Of a stretch of DNA of 64,000 nucleotides, positions 34,293-43,436 are shown piece after piece. The notes under the pieces are model-generated. The model did not search any database. It worked only from the letters and a program-made list of their open reading frames with translations, and had not been told where the DNA came from. The stretch is from assembly GCF_022568795.1 (NCBI RefSeq), contig NZ_JAKZHU010000005.1, forward strand, positions 1 through 64,000, written 5' to 3'. The number at the start of each line of letters is the position of its first letter. Within the stretch, counting starts at the first letter, position 1. The DNA is from Arsenicicoccus dermatophilus. Its GTDB lineage: Bacteria > Actinomycetota > Actinomycetes > Actinomycetales > Dermatophilaceae. The translations under genes were made by a program, and so were the position numbers.

Positions 34293-37200
34293 TTACACAG
34301 TTCCTGCGACAGTCCCGCCAGGATCCGGTGGCCAGGACTTCAGGCGGCCGGTCCTGGGTTGCCTACGGGTTTTGCCGATCATTCCTCGCTGCTTGAGCAT
34401 CGTGATGAGTGGTTCGAGCTCGGCGTCGCTCTCGGCTTCCTGCTGGCCGAGCAGGCAGAGGGGTTCGCCTGCGGCGTCCAGGACAGTTCGGACTTGGAAG
34501 TCGTCGTACAGAGCGCCGGCCGCAACTAGTGCTTGCGCTACCAGGTCGGTCGACTTGGCGGTACGAGCCAGCGTGGCGAGGACTGATGAGGCAGGTGGGG
34601 TCGTGTCGTTTCGCACAGTCTTGAGGAGGGTCTGTGCGTCGTGGGCGCTCAAGGTGGCCAGGGTATCCGCGTCGAACTGGAGGAGTGCTCCGTGCAGGTC
34701 TTCTCGGTTGATCAGGACTCGCAGATCGGTCTCGGACAGAGTCAGCTGGCTCAGGTAGGTGGGGAGCTTCGGAGACGTCAACGAACTTCTCGAGGACGTC
34801 AGGTCCGCCTTGGCGCGCGGCTTCATAGGTCTGCGCCGAGTCAGGAAGCACCCCACGTTTGACCAGCAGGGGGATCATCTCGTGCGTTTCTTCGTCGAGG
34901 ACGTCAACAGCCAACCTGACGCCTGCTTGAGACAACAGGTCGGCCCTGCGCTCGGGGGTGAGCGTCTTCAGCCGGAGGATGGCCACGTACACGCGATCGA
35001 AGGCGTCTGGATCGGGATCGACGTCTGTCGGGTCCAGCTGCAGCTTGGGGTCTGCCAGTCGCTTCACCCAGGACTTCATGGCGGGGTACTTCTGTTGGTA
35101 CTCGGCCAGGCTGGTCAGGGTGAGAGGCGCTAGGCCGGTGCGGGCGGCAGCTGGCCACAGGAGAGAGTCGAGTTCGCTCAGTTCGAGCCGGTCCGTGGCG
35201 ACGCGTTCGAACAGGATGTCGTGTCGCTGGGACTTTATGTCCTCCCGGTTTGCTTCGGCGACCATGTTCAGGACCGTCGGGACGTTCTCAACCTGGCTGA
35301 TGGAGCGCGTGGCTGGATGTTCTCTCAGCACCTTCTCGTAGTCGACAAGGTGCTGGATGACGTGGGGGCGCGCATCCGCACGGATGCGGTCGAGAGCGAA
35401 GCGGTCTTGTGAGGACATGGTGACGTCGCCAGGACTTGTCGAGTAGCCGGTGAGGAACTCGAGGTTGGGCGTGGTCACGGTGTACCGGTTACGAGCGACC
35501 ATGACATCGGCGAGGTTCTCAGGCAACTTCGTGAGGTCGTCCTCGTCATGGCCCAGCATGTCCAGCACCGCCGCGGTCTGGTCAACGTTCTCGTCTCCGA
35601 GGTGGTCGATGGCCTCAAGATTGTGCAGGTTCTTGCGCAGGAACTGCGTGACGGCGCTGTCCGTGCTGTAGGGAGTAGCCGGGGACGCATTCCTGAGGGC
35701 GATGTTCATCTGGTGCCGTCGGAGCGCGTCATCACCATCTTGAGCAGCCAGGGTCGTGAAGGCGGTGGTCCAGTGCGGGGCGGTCCAGGCGATGAACTCG
35801 TCCCGGTGAGCACCTTCGTGCAGGTAGAGATCACGGAAGCGTTGTGCCTCCTCGGTGGCTGATGCGGCCACCTTCGCCGGGCGGAGGGCATCCCAGTCGT
35901 GTTCCGGGTCGAGGATGTGATTGAAGATCTGGACGTTGAGCACGCGCTGGTCGTCGAGGAACGCCGGGCCGGCCTCGGCGAGCACTGCGGGCACGTCGCG
36001 GTCGGGTTCATCGAATCGGTAGCGAAGGTCCGGGGAGGCGTGTGGGTTGTCCACGACGACCATGACAAAGTTGAGCGCCGACGCGGTGAGACGGGTGGCC
36101 TGGTAGCGGGCGGCGTACAACGTGAAGTAGCGATCGATGAATCCCTGCCTCAGCAGGCTCATCGTGAGGTCGTCGAGCCGTAGACGCTCCACGGCCTCGT
36201 CCAAGCCATCCGCCCCGTCGAGGGCAGCGCGCACCTCTGGGTCGGTCGTCTGCTGTGCGGGCTCGTGGGCGAGTGCCTGGGCCAGCGTCGCCGACCGGAG
36301 CCGTTCCTTTGTCGTGTCCAGGCTGGTGCGCTGGTTCTCGATGCGTTTCCGGTGTTCGGTGGTCCAGGTGCTCTCGTCGTCAGGCAGGCCGAGGAGGGCT
36401 GCGAGCTCGCCTGGCGAGATCCGCGCGTCGCTTAGCCCGGTGCGCTGCAGGGTCACTCCCTCTTCCACGGCCTTCGCCCAGAAACCAGGGTCGGCGGGCT
36501 TGTCCGCCGAGAAGACCATGTCCCCCGCTGAGGCCTGGGTCCCTCCGGTGTACCGAAAGTCATAGGAGACCTTGAGGGTTAGCGTGAGCGCGCGGCCGAG
36601 GTGCTCGCGCTGTTCGGCAGGAAGATCGAGAACCTTCTGCGGGTGGTCCAGCGTGGCGGCGAGGTCGTCGAGGGCGGCGGCTTGCTTGTCGATGACCTTC
36701 CGGTGGGCGGTGTACAGGTGGTTGAGCTTGCTGTCGCCGGCGAGGATCTTCTCGAAGTCCGCGGGCTGGGTGTTCTTGTAGGCGACGAGGGCGAAGAGGT
36801 TGTCGGCGCGGAGTTCGAGGTTGCTCTCGTGGAGGACGAGCTGGTGGAAGACCTGGTAGTCGTTGACGACGGAGGTGATGAGTCGATAGTCGGTGATGTG
36901 CTTGCTGACCAGACTCACGACCTGGTCGCCGGGCACGGCACCCTGCGGCAGCCCGGCACCGGTCAGGAGCTCGGTGAAGTGGTCACGGGACGAGCGGGGG
37001 GTCACGAAGGGGACGACCGACAGGATGTAGTCGAAGTACTTCACTCGCCGGGCCGCTGGGGACGAGGCGTCCCCCAGCGGCCCGGGAGTCTGCGCGTTGT
37101 CCGCGTCGGATGAATCGTCGGCTGCCGGGACAGGTGCTGGTGTGAAGACGCTGTCGCGGATGGCATACAGGAACCTGATGGGGCTCTTGTCTGGTCGCTT

Positions 37201-38025
37201 GAGCTGGTCCGCGTTGTTGAGCAGGGTGTTGAGGTCGCGGAGGGTGTCGAAGATACGGGCGTCCTCGAAGCGGTCGATGTCCTCGAAGATCACCAGCCTG
37301 CAGTCGGAGCTGTCGAAGAAGTACATGATCTCGGCGAGGTGCTCGTCGAACCAGGTGGCCTGGTTGGTCAGTGCCAGGCTCCCGGATCCGGTGCCTGCTT
37401 TGAGCTCGCTGAGCAGGAACCGTCCGCTGAGGTGGGTGCGGTAGAACCACAGCACGAACCCTGCCACCAGGGCCGCAGCGATCACGGGCGTCCACGACCA
37501 AGTGAGCGGACCCTTCTTGAGGATTGCAGCCGAGACGAGCGCTGTTGTCGAGGCCATGAGCAGGACCTGCAGTACAAGGTGCCAGACACGAGGTCGACTG
37601 GCCCGCCGGTAGCGCGACAAGGGTGCACGGGCTGGGTGTTGCACGTGGAGAAGCTGCTTGACCACTTCTTTCTGGATCAGGTTGGTGACGTCCCCGGGGG
37701 ATGCCTCCTTTGGGGCGTCGGGGCGTTCGCTGGCCGTTGTCGCGTCGATCGTGGCCAGTGACACGGTCACAGGCTTGAGCTTTGTGAACTGCGGACGGTC
37801 TTTGAGGCCCTTGAGGATGCTGCTCTTGCCCGTCCCGTACTGGCCTGTCAGGGCGATGCGGCGGACGTCGCCTCGTTGGAGGGCGGCGATGAGCTGCTCG
37901 ACGTAGACCGAGTGCTGGGCTTCCTGGTACTCGGGCGTCAGTGGCCGCAGGTCCAACGGCGCCTCACCGTTGGGCCTGGGGCCGTCGGAGACGGCCTCGT
38001 CTGCTACCGACGTCTGCTTGGCCAT
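34293..38025 (-). pseudogene. YobI-like P-loop NTPase (about 1240 residues, one frameshift)
   Basis: The N-terminus has the YobI-type opening LRPLTPEYQEAQHSVYVEQL and Walker A TGQYGTGKSSIL (residues 60-71). A membrane hairpin follows at about 150-195 (VWHLVLQVLLMASTTALVSA; VIAAALVAGFVLWF), then the Walker B region RLVIFEDIDRFED. The rest is helical. The long frame ends out of register near 34783: VDVSEAPHLPEP is followed in another frame by LPTYLSQLTLSETDLRVLIN to the real C-terminus at 34293. A one-base change in the CCCC run explains this and may be a sequencing error. YobI-like NTPases are suspected phage-defence or membrane-acting STAND-like proteins; the target is unknown. Confidence 0.75.
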
Positions 38026-38184
38026 GTCCGCCTCCGCGTGATGCTCGCTACAAGTCCTTGTTCATCTTGCCGCGACCACCCGCCGAAGGCGGCGTCTTTT
38101 GGCTATGTCAAACCCAAGTAGATCCACCATGACGGGGCGCATTCTGGTGGTTGTTGTGTCGTGCTGGCGTACCTATCGGGTGCG

Positions 38185-38215
38185 TGGGGGTCTGGGGGCG
38201 GTGTAGCCCCCAGGG
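38185..38215. repeat. Hairpin repeat, variant copy 3
   Basis: CTGGGGGC pairs with GCCCCCAG around GGTGTA (38192-38213). It is related to the copies at 15145 and 15650. It lies just after the stop of the minus-strand gene at 38241 and may act as its terminator. Confidence 0.6.
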
Positions 38216-38240
38216 CGACGCCCCCAGGTGTGACCGTCTT

Positions 38241-38606
38241 TCAGTGCAGCGGCTGCGGCTGCGGCTGGGGCTGGGGGGCTGGCGTGTCAGCGGTGGGGGC
38301 GTCGGGTCGCCCAGCGTTGGTGGTCTCGGGGTTGGTGGTGGTCTTGCGGGTGTGGGTGCGTCGGCGGGTGCGGGTGTGTTTGGTGGGTTCGTCGATGCCG
38401 AGCTTGCGGAGTTCGTCGGGTGTCCAGCCGTCGGCGAGGGCAGCCCGGTAGGCCTTGGCGTCTTCGGTCTCGGCGGCGGCGACTTGCGCGCGGAGGTGGT
38501 CGAGTTCGGCGCGCTTGGTCACGAGGGCGCGTACTGACGTGATGCGGCTTTCGAGGAGTTCGCGGGCTTTCTGCTCGGCGGTGTGTGTGTCCAGTGTTGG
38601 TCCCAT
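38241..38606 (-). CDS. Coiled-coil protein near oriT
   Basis: The 121-residue product is a charged helix (AEQKARELLESRITSVRALV then KRAELDHLRAQVAAAETEDA), a short block DGWTPDELRKLGIDEP, and a basic Thr/Arg/Pro-rich tail ending in alternating Gln-Pro. It is divergent from mobC across the candidate oriT. Genes in this place on actinobacterial mobilizable plasmids often encode small accessory proteins; the exact role is unknown. Confidence 0.6.
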   Translation of the reverse strand: MGPTLDTHTAEQKARELLESRITSVRALVTKRAELDHLRAQVAAAETEDAKAYRAALADGWTPDELRKLGIDEPTKHTRTRRRTHTRKTTTNPETTNAGRPDAPTADTPAPQPQPQPQPLH

Positions 38607-38683
38607 GTGCGGGAGCGTAGCGTGCCCGACTTTGCGATAAGTGGGAGGAAGGTGGTGAGGGAAGGTTACGGAGCAAGCTATGT

Positions 38684-38729
38684 GATCCGGTGCCCGGATC
38701 GGCTTGGTGGTCTACACTGGGGTGTAGAC
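38684..38729. other. oriT: Candidate oriT (paired hairpins upstream of mobC)
   Basis: Two perfect inverted repeats lie close together: GATCCGG-TGC-CCGGATC (38684-38700) and GTCTACAC-TGGG-GTGTAGAC (38710-38729). They fall between divergent mob genes, where relaxases of this type usually nick. The second could also be the mobC operator. Confidence 0.5.
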
Positions 38730-38775
38730 GGTCCCGCGGTGGCGGGTCGCTGCGCTGGCGGAGGGGGGTGACGTC

Positions 38776-39162
38776 GTGGGTGGTGGTGAGCCGGTGCGTC
38801 GTCGTCGTCGTGTGGAGGGTGGTCGTCAGCATCGGCATGTCGTGCGGGTGACGCCGCAGGAGGAGGCGCAGTTGTTGCGTCTGGCTCTGCGGTACCGGGT
38901 GAGCGTGCCCAAGCTGCTGGTGGACTCGGCTCTTGCTGGGGGGAGTGAGGCGGCGGCGGGGAACGCGTCGGTTCGTGAGGCGGTGGTGACGGAGTTGTTC
39001 GCGGTTCACCGGTTGTTGGGGAACATCGCGAACAACGTGAACCAGGTGGCGAGGGTGGCGAACAGCACCGGTGAGGTGGTGCCGCAGGTGCCGGAGGTGT
39101 TGGCGGCGGTGCGCCGGGTTGCGGAGCGCATCGACCGGGTCGTGGACGGGTTGTCGTCATGA
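38776..39162 (+). CDS. mobC: MobC-like relaxosome accessory protein
   Basis: The 128-residue protein has a basic N-terminus, an RHH-type segment (HVVRVTPQEEAQLLRLALRY then RVSVPKLLVDSAL) and the MobC hallmark HRLLGNIANNVNQVARVANS. MobC bends and opens oriT DNA for the relaxase. Its stop overlaps the relaxase start (ATGATG region), so both are co-translated. Confidence 0.9.
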   Translation: MGGGEPVRRRRRVEGGRQHRHVVRVTPQEEAQLLRLALRYRVSVPKLLVDSALAGGSEAAAGNASVREAVVTELFAVHRLLGNIANNVNQVARVANSTGEVVPQVPEVLAAVRRVAERIDRVVDGLSS

Positions 39163-40871
39163 TGCCGAACATCACCCGGGGGGACCGGATGGGTGGGTTG
39201 CTGGTGTACCTGGCTGGTCCGGGCCGGCGTAACGAGCACACCGAGCCGCACCTGGTCGCGGGTGACCCGGCGTTGATGGCGTGGTACGACGACAACGAGC
39301 TCGGACATGAGGATGCCTTGGCGATCGCGCGGCACCTGGACCGTCCGCGCCGGGCGTTCGATGTCGAGGTCAGGGGCGGGCATGTGTGGCACTGCTCGTT
39401 GTCGCTGCGGGCCGAGGAGGGGCGGCTGACGGACGAGCGGTGGCGTGAGATCAGTGAGTCGTTCGTGCGGAGGATGGGTCTGGATGACCAGGAAGGAACC
39501 AAGGCGCCGACGCGGTGGATCGCGTTCCGGCACGGGGTGTCGTCGGCGGGTAATGATCACGTGCACCTGGTGGTGAACCTGGTGCGTGAGGACGGTACGA
39601 AGGCGGACGTGTGGGGTGACTTCCGGGACGCGCAGAGGGCGTGCCGCGGGCTGGAGGTCGAGTTCGGTTTGCAGCGTCTGGAGAGCGCGCAGCACGACCG
39701 GGCGAGTCGTGGCTATCACCCGGCCGAGATCGAGGCGGACGCGCGTCGTCGTGCGCGGGGGAAGTTCGAGGCGGCGCGCCGGGCGGGTACCGAGTCGCGT
39801 ACGTGGTGGAGCCTGGGCAAGGACGAGCGCGAGGACTTGGTGAGCGCGCAGCGCGCCGCGGATCAGCCTCGGTGGGCGTTGGCTCGGGTGGTGCGGGCGT
39901 GCGCGACGGCGTCTGCGGATGAGGCGGAGTTCGTGCGCCGGATGCGTCGTCAGGGGGTGCTGGTGCGTGCTCGGTACGCGGAGGGCACCCGGGACGTGGT
40001 GACGGGGTACAGCGTGGCTGCCCGGCCTGAGCCGGGGCAGCGTCCGATCTGGTACGGAGGCGGGCACCTGGCGCGTGACCTGACGCTGCCGCGGCTGCGC
40101 GCTGAGTGGCCCGACACACCGCAAGGTGCGTCGGCGGCGGCCGCGGAGTGGGGCGCGGCCCGGCGGGGTCGGCGGCCGGTCGCGCCGGGCCGGGAGGCCC
40201 GTGAACCGGACCCGGCCTTGTGGCGTGAGGTCGGGGCGGATCTGGACCGGTTGCGTGATCAGCTGCGGTCGGTGCCGGTTGATGACCGGGAGGTGTGGGC
40301 GCGGGTGGCGCGTCAGACGGCGGGGGCGTTCGCGGCGTGGTCGGTGCGTGTCGAGGTGGTCCCTGGACCGCTCGCTGCGACGGCTGACGTGTTGGCGAGG
40401 TCGGCCGAGCTGCGCCGCAAGCCGGGCGGCGCGCCGCGTGCGGGCCTGGCGTCCGCGTCGGGTGCTGCGACGCTGCTCGGGGCGCGCACTGCGAGGGGTC
40501 GGGAGAAAGCCGTTCAAGCGGTGATGCTGCGGCAGCTGGCGAACCTGTCCCGGGCCTTGTTCGATGCGCACCGGGCGATGGAGGACGCGCAGCGGGCAGC
40601 GGCGATCGAGCGGGCTATCCGTCGTGATCTGGCCGTGATGGCTGCTCGCCTGCCAGACCCCAGCCCCAGCCCCGGTCCGGTGTCGGTGTCGGCGGGTCAC
40701 GCGGACGCGAAGGCGGTCGAGGCGGTGCGTCTGGCACGGCAGGCCCACGGCGCGCCGCTGCGCCAGGTGGGGTCACCCGTGCCGCGGGATCTCGACGGCG
40801 GGCGGGCACGACCAGTGGCACCCGCAGGTGCCGGCCGCGACCAGGGCCGGGACACAGGAATCAACCGATAG
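39159..40871 (+). CDS. mobA: Relaxase (MobA-type mobilization nuclease)
   Basis: The 570-residue protein opens MMPNITRGDRMGGLLVYLAG with Tyr17 as a candidate nicking tyrosine, then HCSLSLRAEEGRLTDERW and a metal-binding HUH cluster in HGVSSAGNDHVHLVVNLV (His125, His134, His136). Residues 180-290 continue with helical DNA-binding segments, and the C-terminal half is Arg/Ala-rich. This is the actinobacterial MobP-like relaxase class; it nicks oriT and leads DNA transfer using a helper's mating machinery, since no type IV genes are in the window. It looks complete. Confidence 0.9.
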   Translation: MMPNITRGDRMGGLLVYLAGPGRRNEHTEPHLVAGDPALMAWYDDNELGHEDALAIARHLDRPRRAFDVEVRGGHVWHCSLSLRAEEGRLTDERWREISESFVRRMGLDDQEGTKAPTRWIAFRHGVSSAGNDHVHLVVNLVREDGTKADVWGDFRDAQRACRGLEVEFGLQRLESAQHDRASRGYHPAEIEADARRRARGKFEAARRAGTESRTWWSLGKDEREDLVSAQRAADQPRWALARVVRACATASADEAEFVRRMRRQGVLVRARYAEGTRDVVTGYSVAARPEPGQRPIWYGGGHLARDLTLPRLRAEWPDTPQGASAAAAEWGAARRGRRPVAPGREAREPDPALWREVGADLDRLRDQLRSVPVDDREVWARVARQTAGAFAAWSVRVEVVPGPLAATADVLARSAELRRKPGGAPRAGLASASGAATLLGARTARGREKAVQAVMLRQLANLSRALFDAHRAMEDAQRAAAIERAIRRDLAVMAARLPDPSPSPGPVSVSAGHADAKAVEAVRLARQAHGAPLRQVGSPVPRDLDGGRARPVAPAGAGRDQGRDTGINR

Positions 40872-40892
40872 CAGCACGGGGAGCGGGACACG

Positions 40893-41759
40893 ATGAGCCA
40901 GTACCACGGGGACGACGACGGCATGGACGAGGCCCTGGGAACGGTGACCCAGGTCGCTATGACGGTCGCCGCGCGGGTCGGTGAGCGTCGTGCCCGCGAC
41001 ATGGAGCGCCGTGCCCGCCTGGCGCAGGCGAGCAGCGAGCAGGAGGCCGCCGAGACGGCGCAGCGGTCGCGTGCCGAGCAGGCCGCGGCACGCGCTGCGC
41101 TGGCGCCGGTCCACCAGGACGGCTGGTGGGAGGGCGCGACCGTGCGGGAGATCACGAAGGCCTACGAGACCGCGAAGGCATGGCGTGACGTGGACCCCGC
41201 CGCGGTGCGCGCCGAGGAACGCATCACCGAGCAGGTACGCCGACGGTATGGCGTGGACGTGGCCGAGGACAGCGACCCGGCCGCCGTGGCGGAAGCGATC
41301 GAGCACAAGGAGCGGGCCCGCGCGAGAGCAGACGATGACCGCTCGGACGCGACGGAGAAGACCGGCAAAGCGGTCGGGCTCGTCGCGGACGCGGACGTGT
41401 TGGACCGTCGCGTCCGGGAAGAGACCGACCGGATGCACCAAGCCCTGGCTCGGGGTCGTCTGCAGGAGGCCGGTCGCCACGGCGCGCAGGCTGACCACGC
41501 ACAAGATCAGGCGCAGGGGAAGCGTGACCAGGCCGGGCACCTGTACGACTCGGCCGAACGCCGCCAGGCGACCGCGAAGAGCCTGGACCACGTCGAGAAC
41601 CGCACAGCGGTCCAGGCGCGGATGACCGCCGACGTCGCCCAGGCACGCCCCGCGACCGATGCCGTCACCCACCAACCCCGTCAGGCCCCCAGTCCCCGCC
41701 CGAACCGGCAGGCGCCGGCCCTCACGCGGCAGACGCAACGGGGCATGACCGGACGCTGA
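40893..41759 (+). CDS. Mobilization-associated coiled-coil protein
   Basis: The 288-residue product follows the relaxase by 21 bases with GGAGCGGG upstream. It is almost entirely charged helix (RRARDMERRARLAQASSEQE; RVREETDRMHQALARGRLQE) with a short block WWEGATVREITKAYETAKAW, and a Pro/Arg-rich tail. Genes of this type commonly follow MobA relaxases on actinobacterial plasmids; function is unknown. Confidence 0.65.
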   Translation: MSQYHGDDDGMDEALGTVTQVAMTVAARVGERRARDMERRARLAQASSEQEAAETAQRSRAEQAAARAALAPVHQDGWWEGATVREITKAYETAKAWRDVDPAAVRAEERITEQVRRRYGVDVAEDSDPAAVAEAIEHKERARARADDDRSDATEKTGKAVGLVADADVLDRRVREETDRMHQALARGRLQEAGRHGAQADHAQDQAQGKRDQAGHLYDSAERRQATAKSLDHVENRTAVQARMTADVAQARPATDAVTHQPRQAPSPRPNRQAPALTRQTQRGMTGR

Positions 41760-41793
41760 CGAGCAGCATCCTCGAGATGGCCCCTCTTCTGGC

Positions 41794-41807
41794 GAGAAAA
41801 CCTCACT
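41794..41807 (+). repeat. Lone end of the MITE-like element
   Basis: GAGAAAACCTCACT matches the terminal repeat of the element at 27951-28142. It marks the boundary between the mobilization genes and the secreted-enzyme block. Confidence 0.6.
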
Positions 41808-41829
41808 CTCAACTGTGAAGAGTCAGTTA

Positions 41830-43353
41830 TCAATGATTTTTGCGAAAAATGACAGACCCGGGAGTCATTTCACCCATGAGTTGTGGAACGGTGACAAGAG
41901 TGAATCCCTTGTTCTTCAGGGCCTTCACGATGCCGGGGATGGCCTTGACGGTGGAGGGGTGGATGTCGTGCATGAGGATGATCGAGCCCGCTCTGGCGCC
42001 TTCGACCGCTCGTCGGGTCGTCTCCGCGACGTCCCGGTTCTTCCAGTCCTCGGTGTCTACGTCCCACAGGATCAGCGGGTGGCCGAGGGTTTTGGTGGTG
42101 GCGTCGAAGGAGCCGTACGGCGGTCGGACCAACGTGGGCCCGGTCGACCCAGTGATCGGCCGCAATACTCGTTCGGTGTCGTCGAGTTCTCGCTGCTGTT
42201 GCTTCTTGCTGAGTCGTCGCAGATCGCGGTGGTCCCAGGTGTGGTTGCCGATGGCCATCCCCATAGCTGCCGCCCGGCGAACGACCTCGGGTTGCGCTTG
42301 CACGTTCTGACCAAGCGTGAAGAAGGTTGCGCGGACATTCGCGGCTGACAGCTCGTCCAGCAGGTGCGAGGTGTATGGCCCGGGGCCGTCATCGAAGGTG
42401 AGAGCGACGCACCGTCGGGCCTGGCAGTCCACGGACTCAGGCGAAGGAAGTGCAGGGGCGGTCGCTGCCTCGGTGGAGGGTTCGTCGCCAGCTGCGTCGC
42501 TAGACGACTCATTGGAGGCTGCGCTGGGTTCTGGGCCTGTTTGGGCGGCAGCCACTACCGCGCGTCCTCGGTCGGAGAGGAACGCAGCGGCCTGATCAGC
42601 CGGGATCTCTGTGGCGAGGTTCTTTACTGTCAGTGGTGCGGCGATGCCTTGGTCGATGATGACCCGTAGCCCGCCTCGTGGGGTGATCGTGATGTCGGTC
42701 AGGGCGTCCTTCGCGGTGACGCCATCGCCCACGCCGTCTTCGCCTGCCTGGGAGGAGACTCGTGTGAGTACGGTCTTGAGGAAGTCATCACGTCGAGCTG
42801 GGTCGATCAGGTCCAGCGAAGGCGCCGCCCAGGTGCCTTCGCGGTCACCGTAGAATGTCTTGTGGGTGATCGCGCCTTTAGCGCCTTGCGGGACTAGGGC
42901 GGTCAGGCGCACGGCGGCGATCTGAGGCGACCACAGCACAACGACTCCGCTGACGTGCAACTCCGCCTGGTCGTCAACCTGAGCCAGATGCTCTTTGAGC
43001 AGCCGTGTCGTCTGTGCTCGCATCGTCTCGTTCAGAGCGGTCGCGGCTGGCACCTCGGGCCAGCGCATGACATATCTGTGGTCAGTTCCCTCACTTGAGT
43101 CCTGGCCGAAACTGAGCCCAGGAACTAGAACCTCTGGGACCTGTGGACTGTCGTCCCACGATGCTGATGCAGGCCGGATCGTGACCGATGGGTTGGCAGG
43201 ACGAGTGTCAGGCGAGGACGCCTTCTCCGCTGCTACGGGATGACTTCCCTCGCTGTGGGTGGCAGGGGTGCTGCTGCACCCGGACATGACAAGACAGGCG
43301 GCAACGAGGAACGATGCCAGAGTGGTGGGCGCTGCTTGGCGTGGTCGAGGCAT
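41830..43353 (-). CDS. Lipoprotein polysaccharide deacetylase (NodB domain)
   Basis: The 507-residue protein has a lipoprotein signal with lipobox LVMSGC (Cys26), an N-terminal domain of about 250 residues that includes an RsiV-like segment (HKTFYGDREGTWAAPSLDLI), and a C-terminal NodB domain with LTFDDGPGPY, GNHTWDHRDL (HxxxH zinc site), LVRPPYGSFD, LWDVDTEDW and IILMHDIH. It would sit on the outer face of the membrane and remove acetyl groups from peptidoglycan or another glycan. The family's catalytic residues are all present. It is a single gene bounded by a terminator upstream. Confidence 0.9.
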   Translation of the reverse strand: MPRPRQAAPTTLASFLVAACLVMSGCSSTPATHSEGSHPVAAEKASSPDTRPANPSVTIRPASASWDDSPQVPEVLVPGLSFGQDSSEGTDHRYVMRWPEVPAATALNETMRAQTTRLLKEHLAQVDDQAELHVSGVVVLWSPQIAAVRLTALVPQGAKGAITHKTFYGDREGTWAAPSLDLIDPARRDDFLKTVLTRVSSQAGEDGVGDGVTAKDALTDITITPRGGLRVIIDQGIAAPLTVKNLATEIPADQAAAFLSDRGRAVVAAAQTGPEPSAASNESSSDAAGDEPSTEAATAPALPSPESVDCQARRCVALTFDDGPGPYTSHLLDELSAANVRATFFTLGQNVQAQPEVVRRAAAMGMAIGNHTWDHRDLRRLSKKQQQRELDDTERVLRPITGSTGPTLVRPPYGSFDATTKTLGHPLILWDVDTEDWKNRDVAETTRRAVEGARAGSIILMHDIHPSTVKAIPGIVKALKNKGFTLVTVPQLMGEMTPGSVIFRKNH

Positions 43354-43381
43354 ACGTAGCTCCTGCTATAAGGGGCGTAAA

Positions 43382-43409
43382 CAGTCGGGCACGCCATGGC
43401 GGGCCCGAC
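43382..43409 (-). terminator. Terminator-like hairpin after the peptidase gene
   Basis: AGTCGGGC pairs with GCCCGACT over a 12-base loop, 28 bases past the stop of the minus-strand peptidase and before the deacetylase start. Confidence 0.6.
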
Positions 43410-43436
43410 TGCTTACGTGGGATAGATGTTTTCTGG

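Noticed and set aside
39006-40748. 580-residue minus-strand frame opposite the relaxase
   Set aside because: Shadow of the relaxase gene: Arg/His/Pro-rich with no domain.
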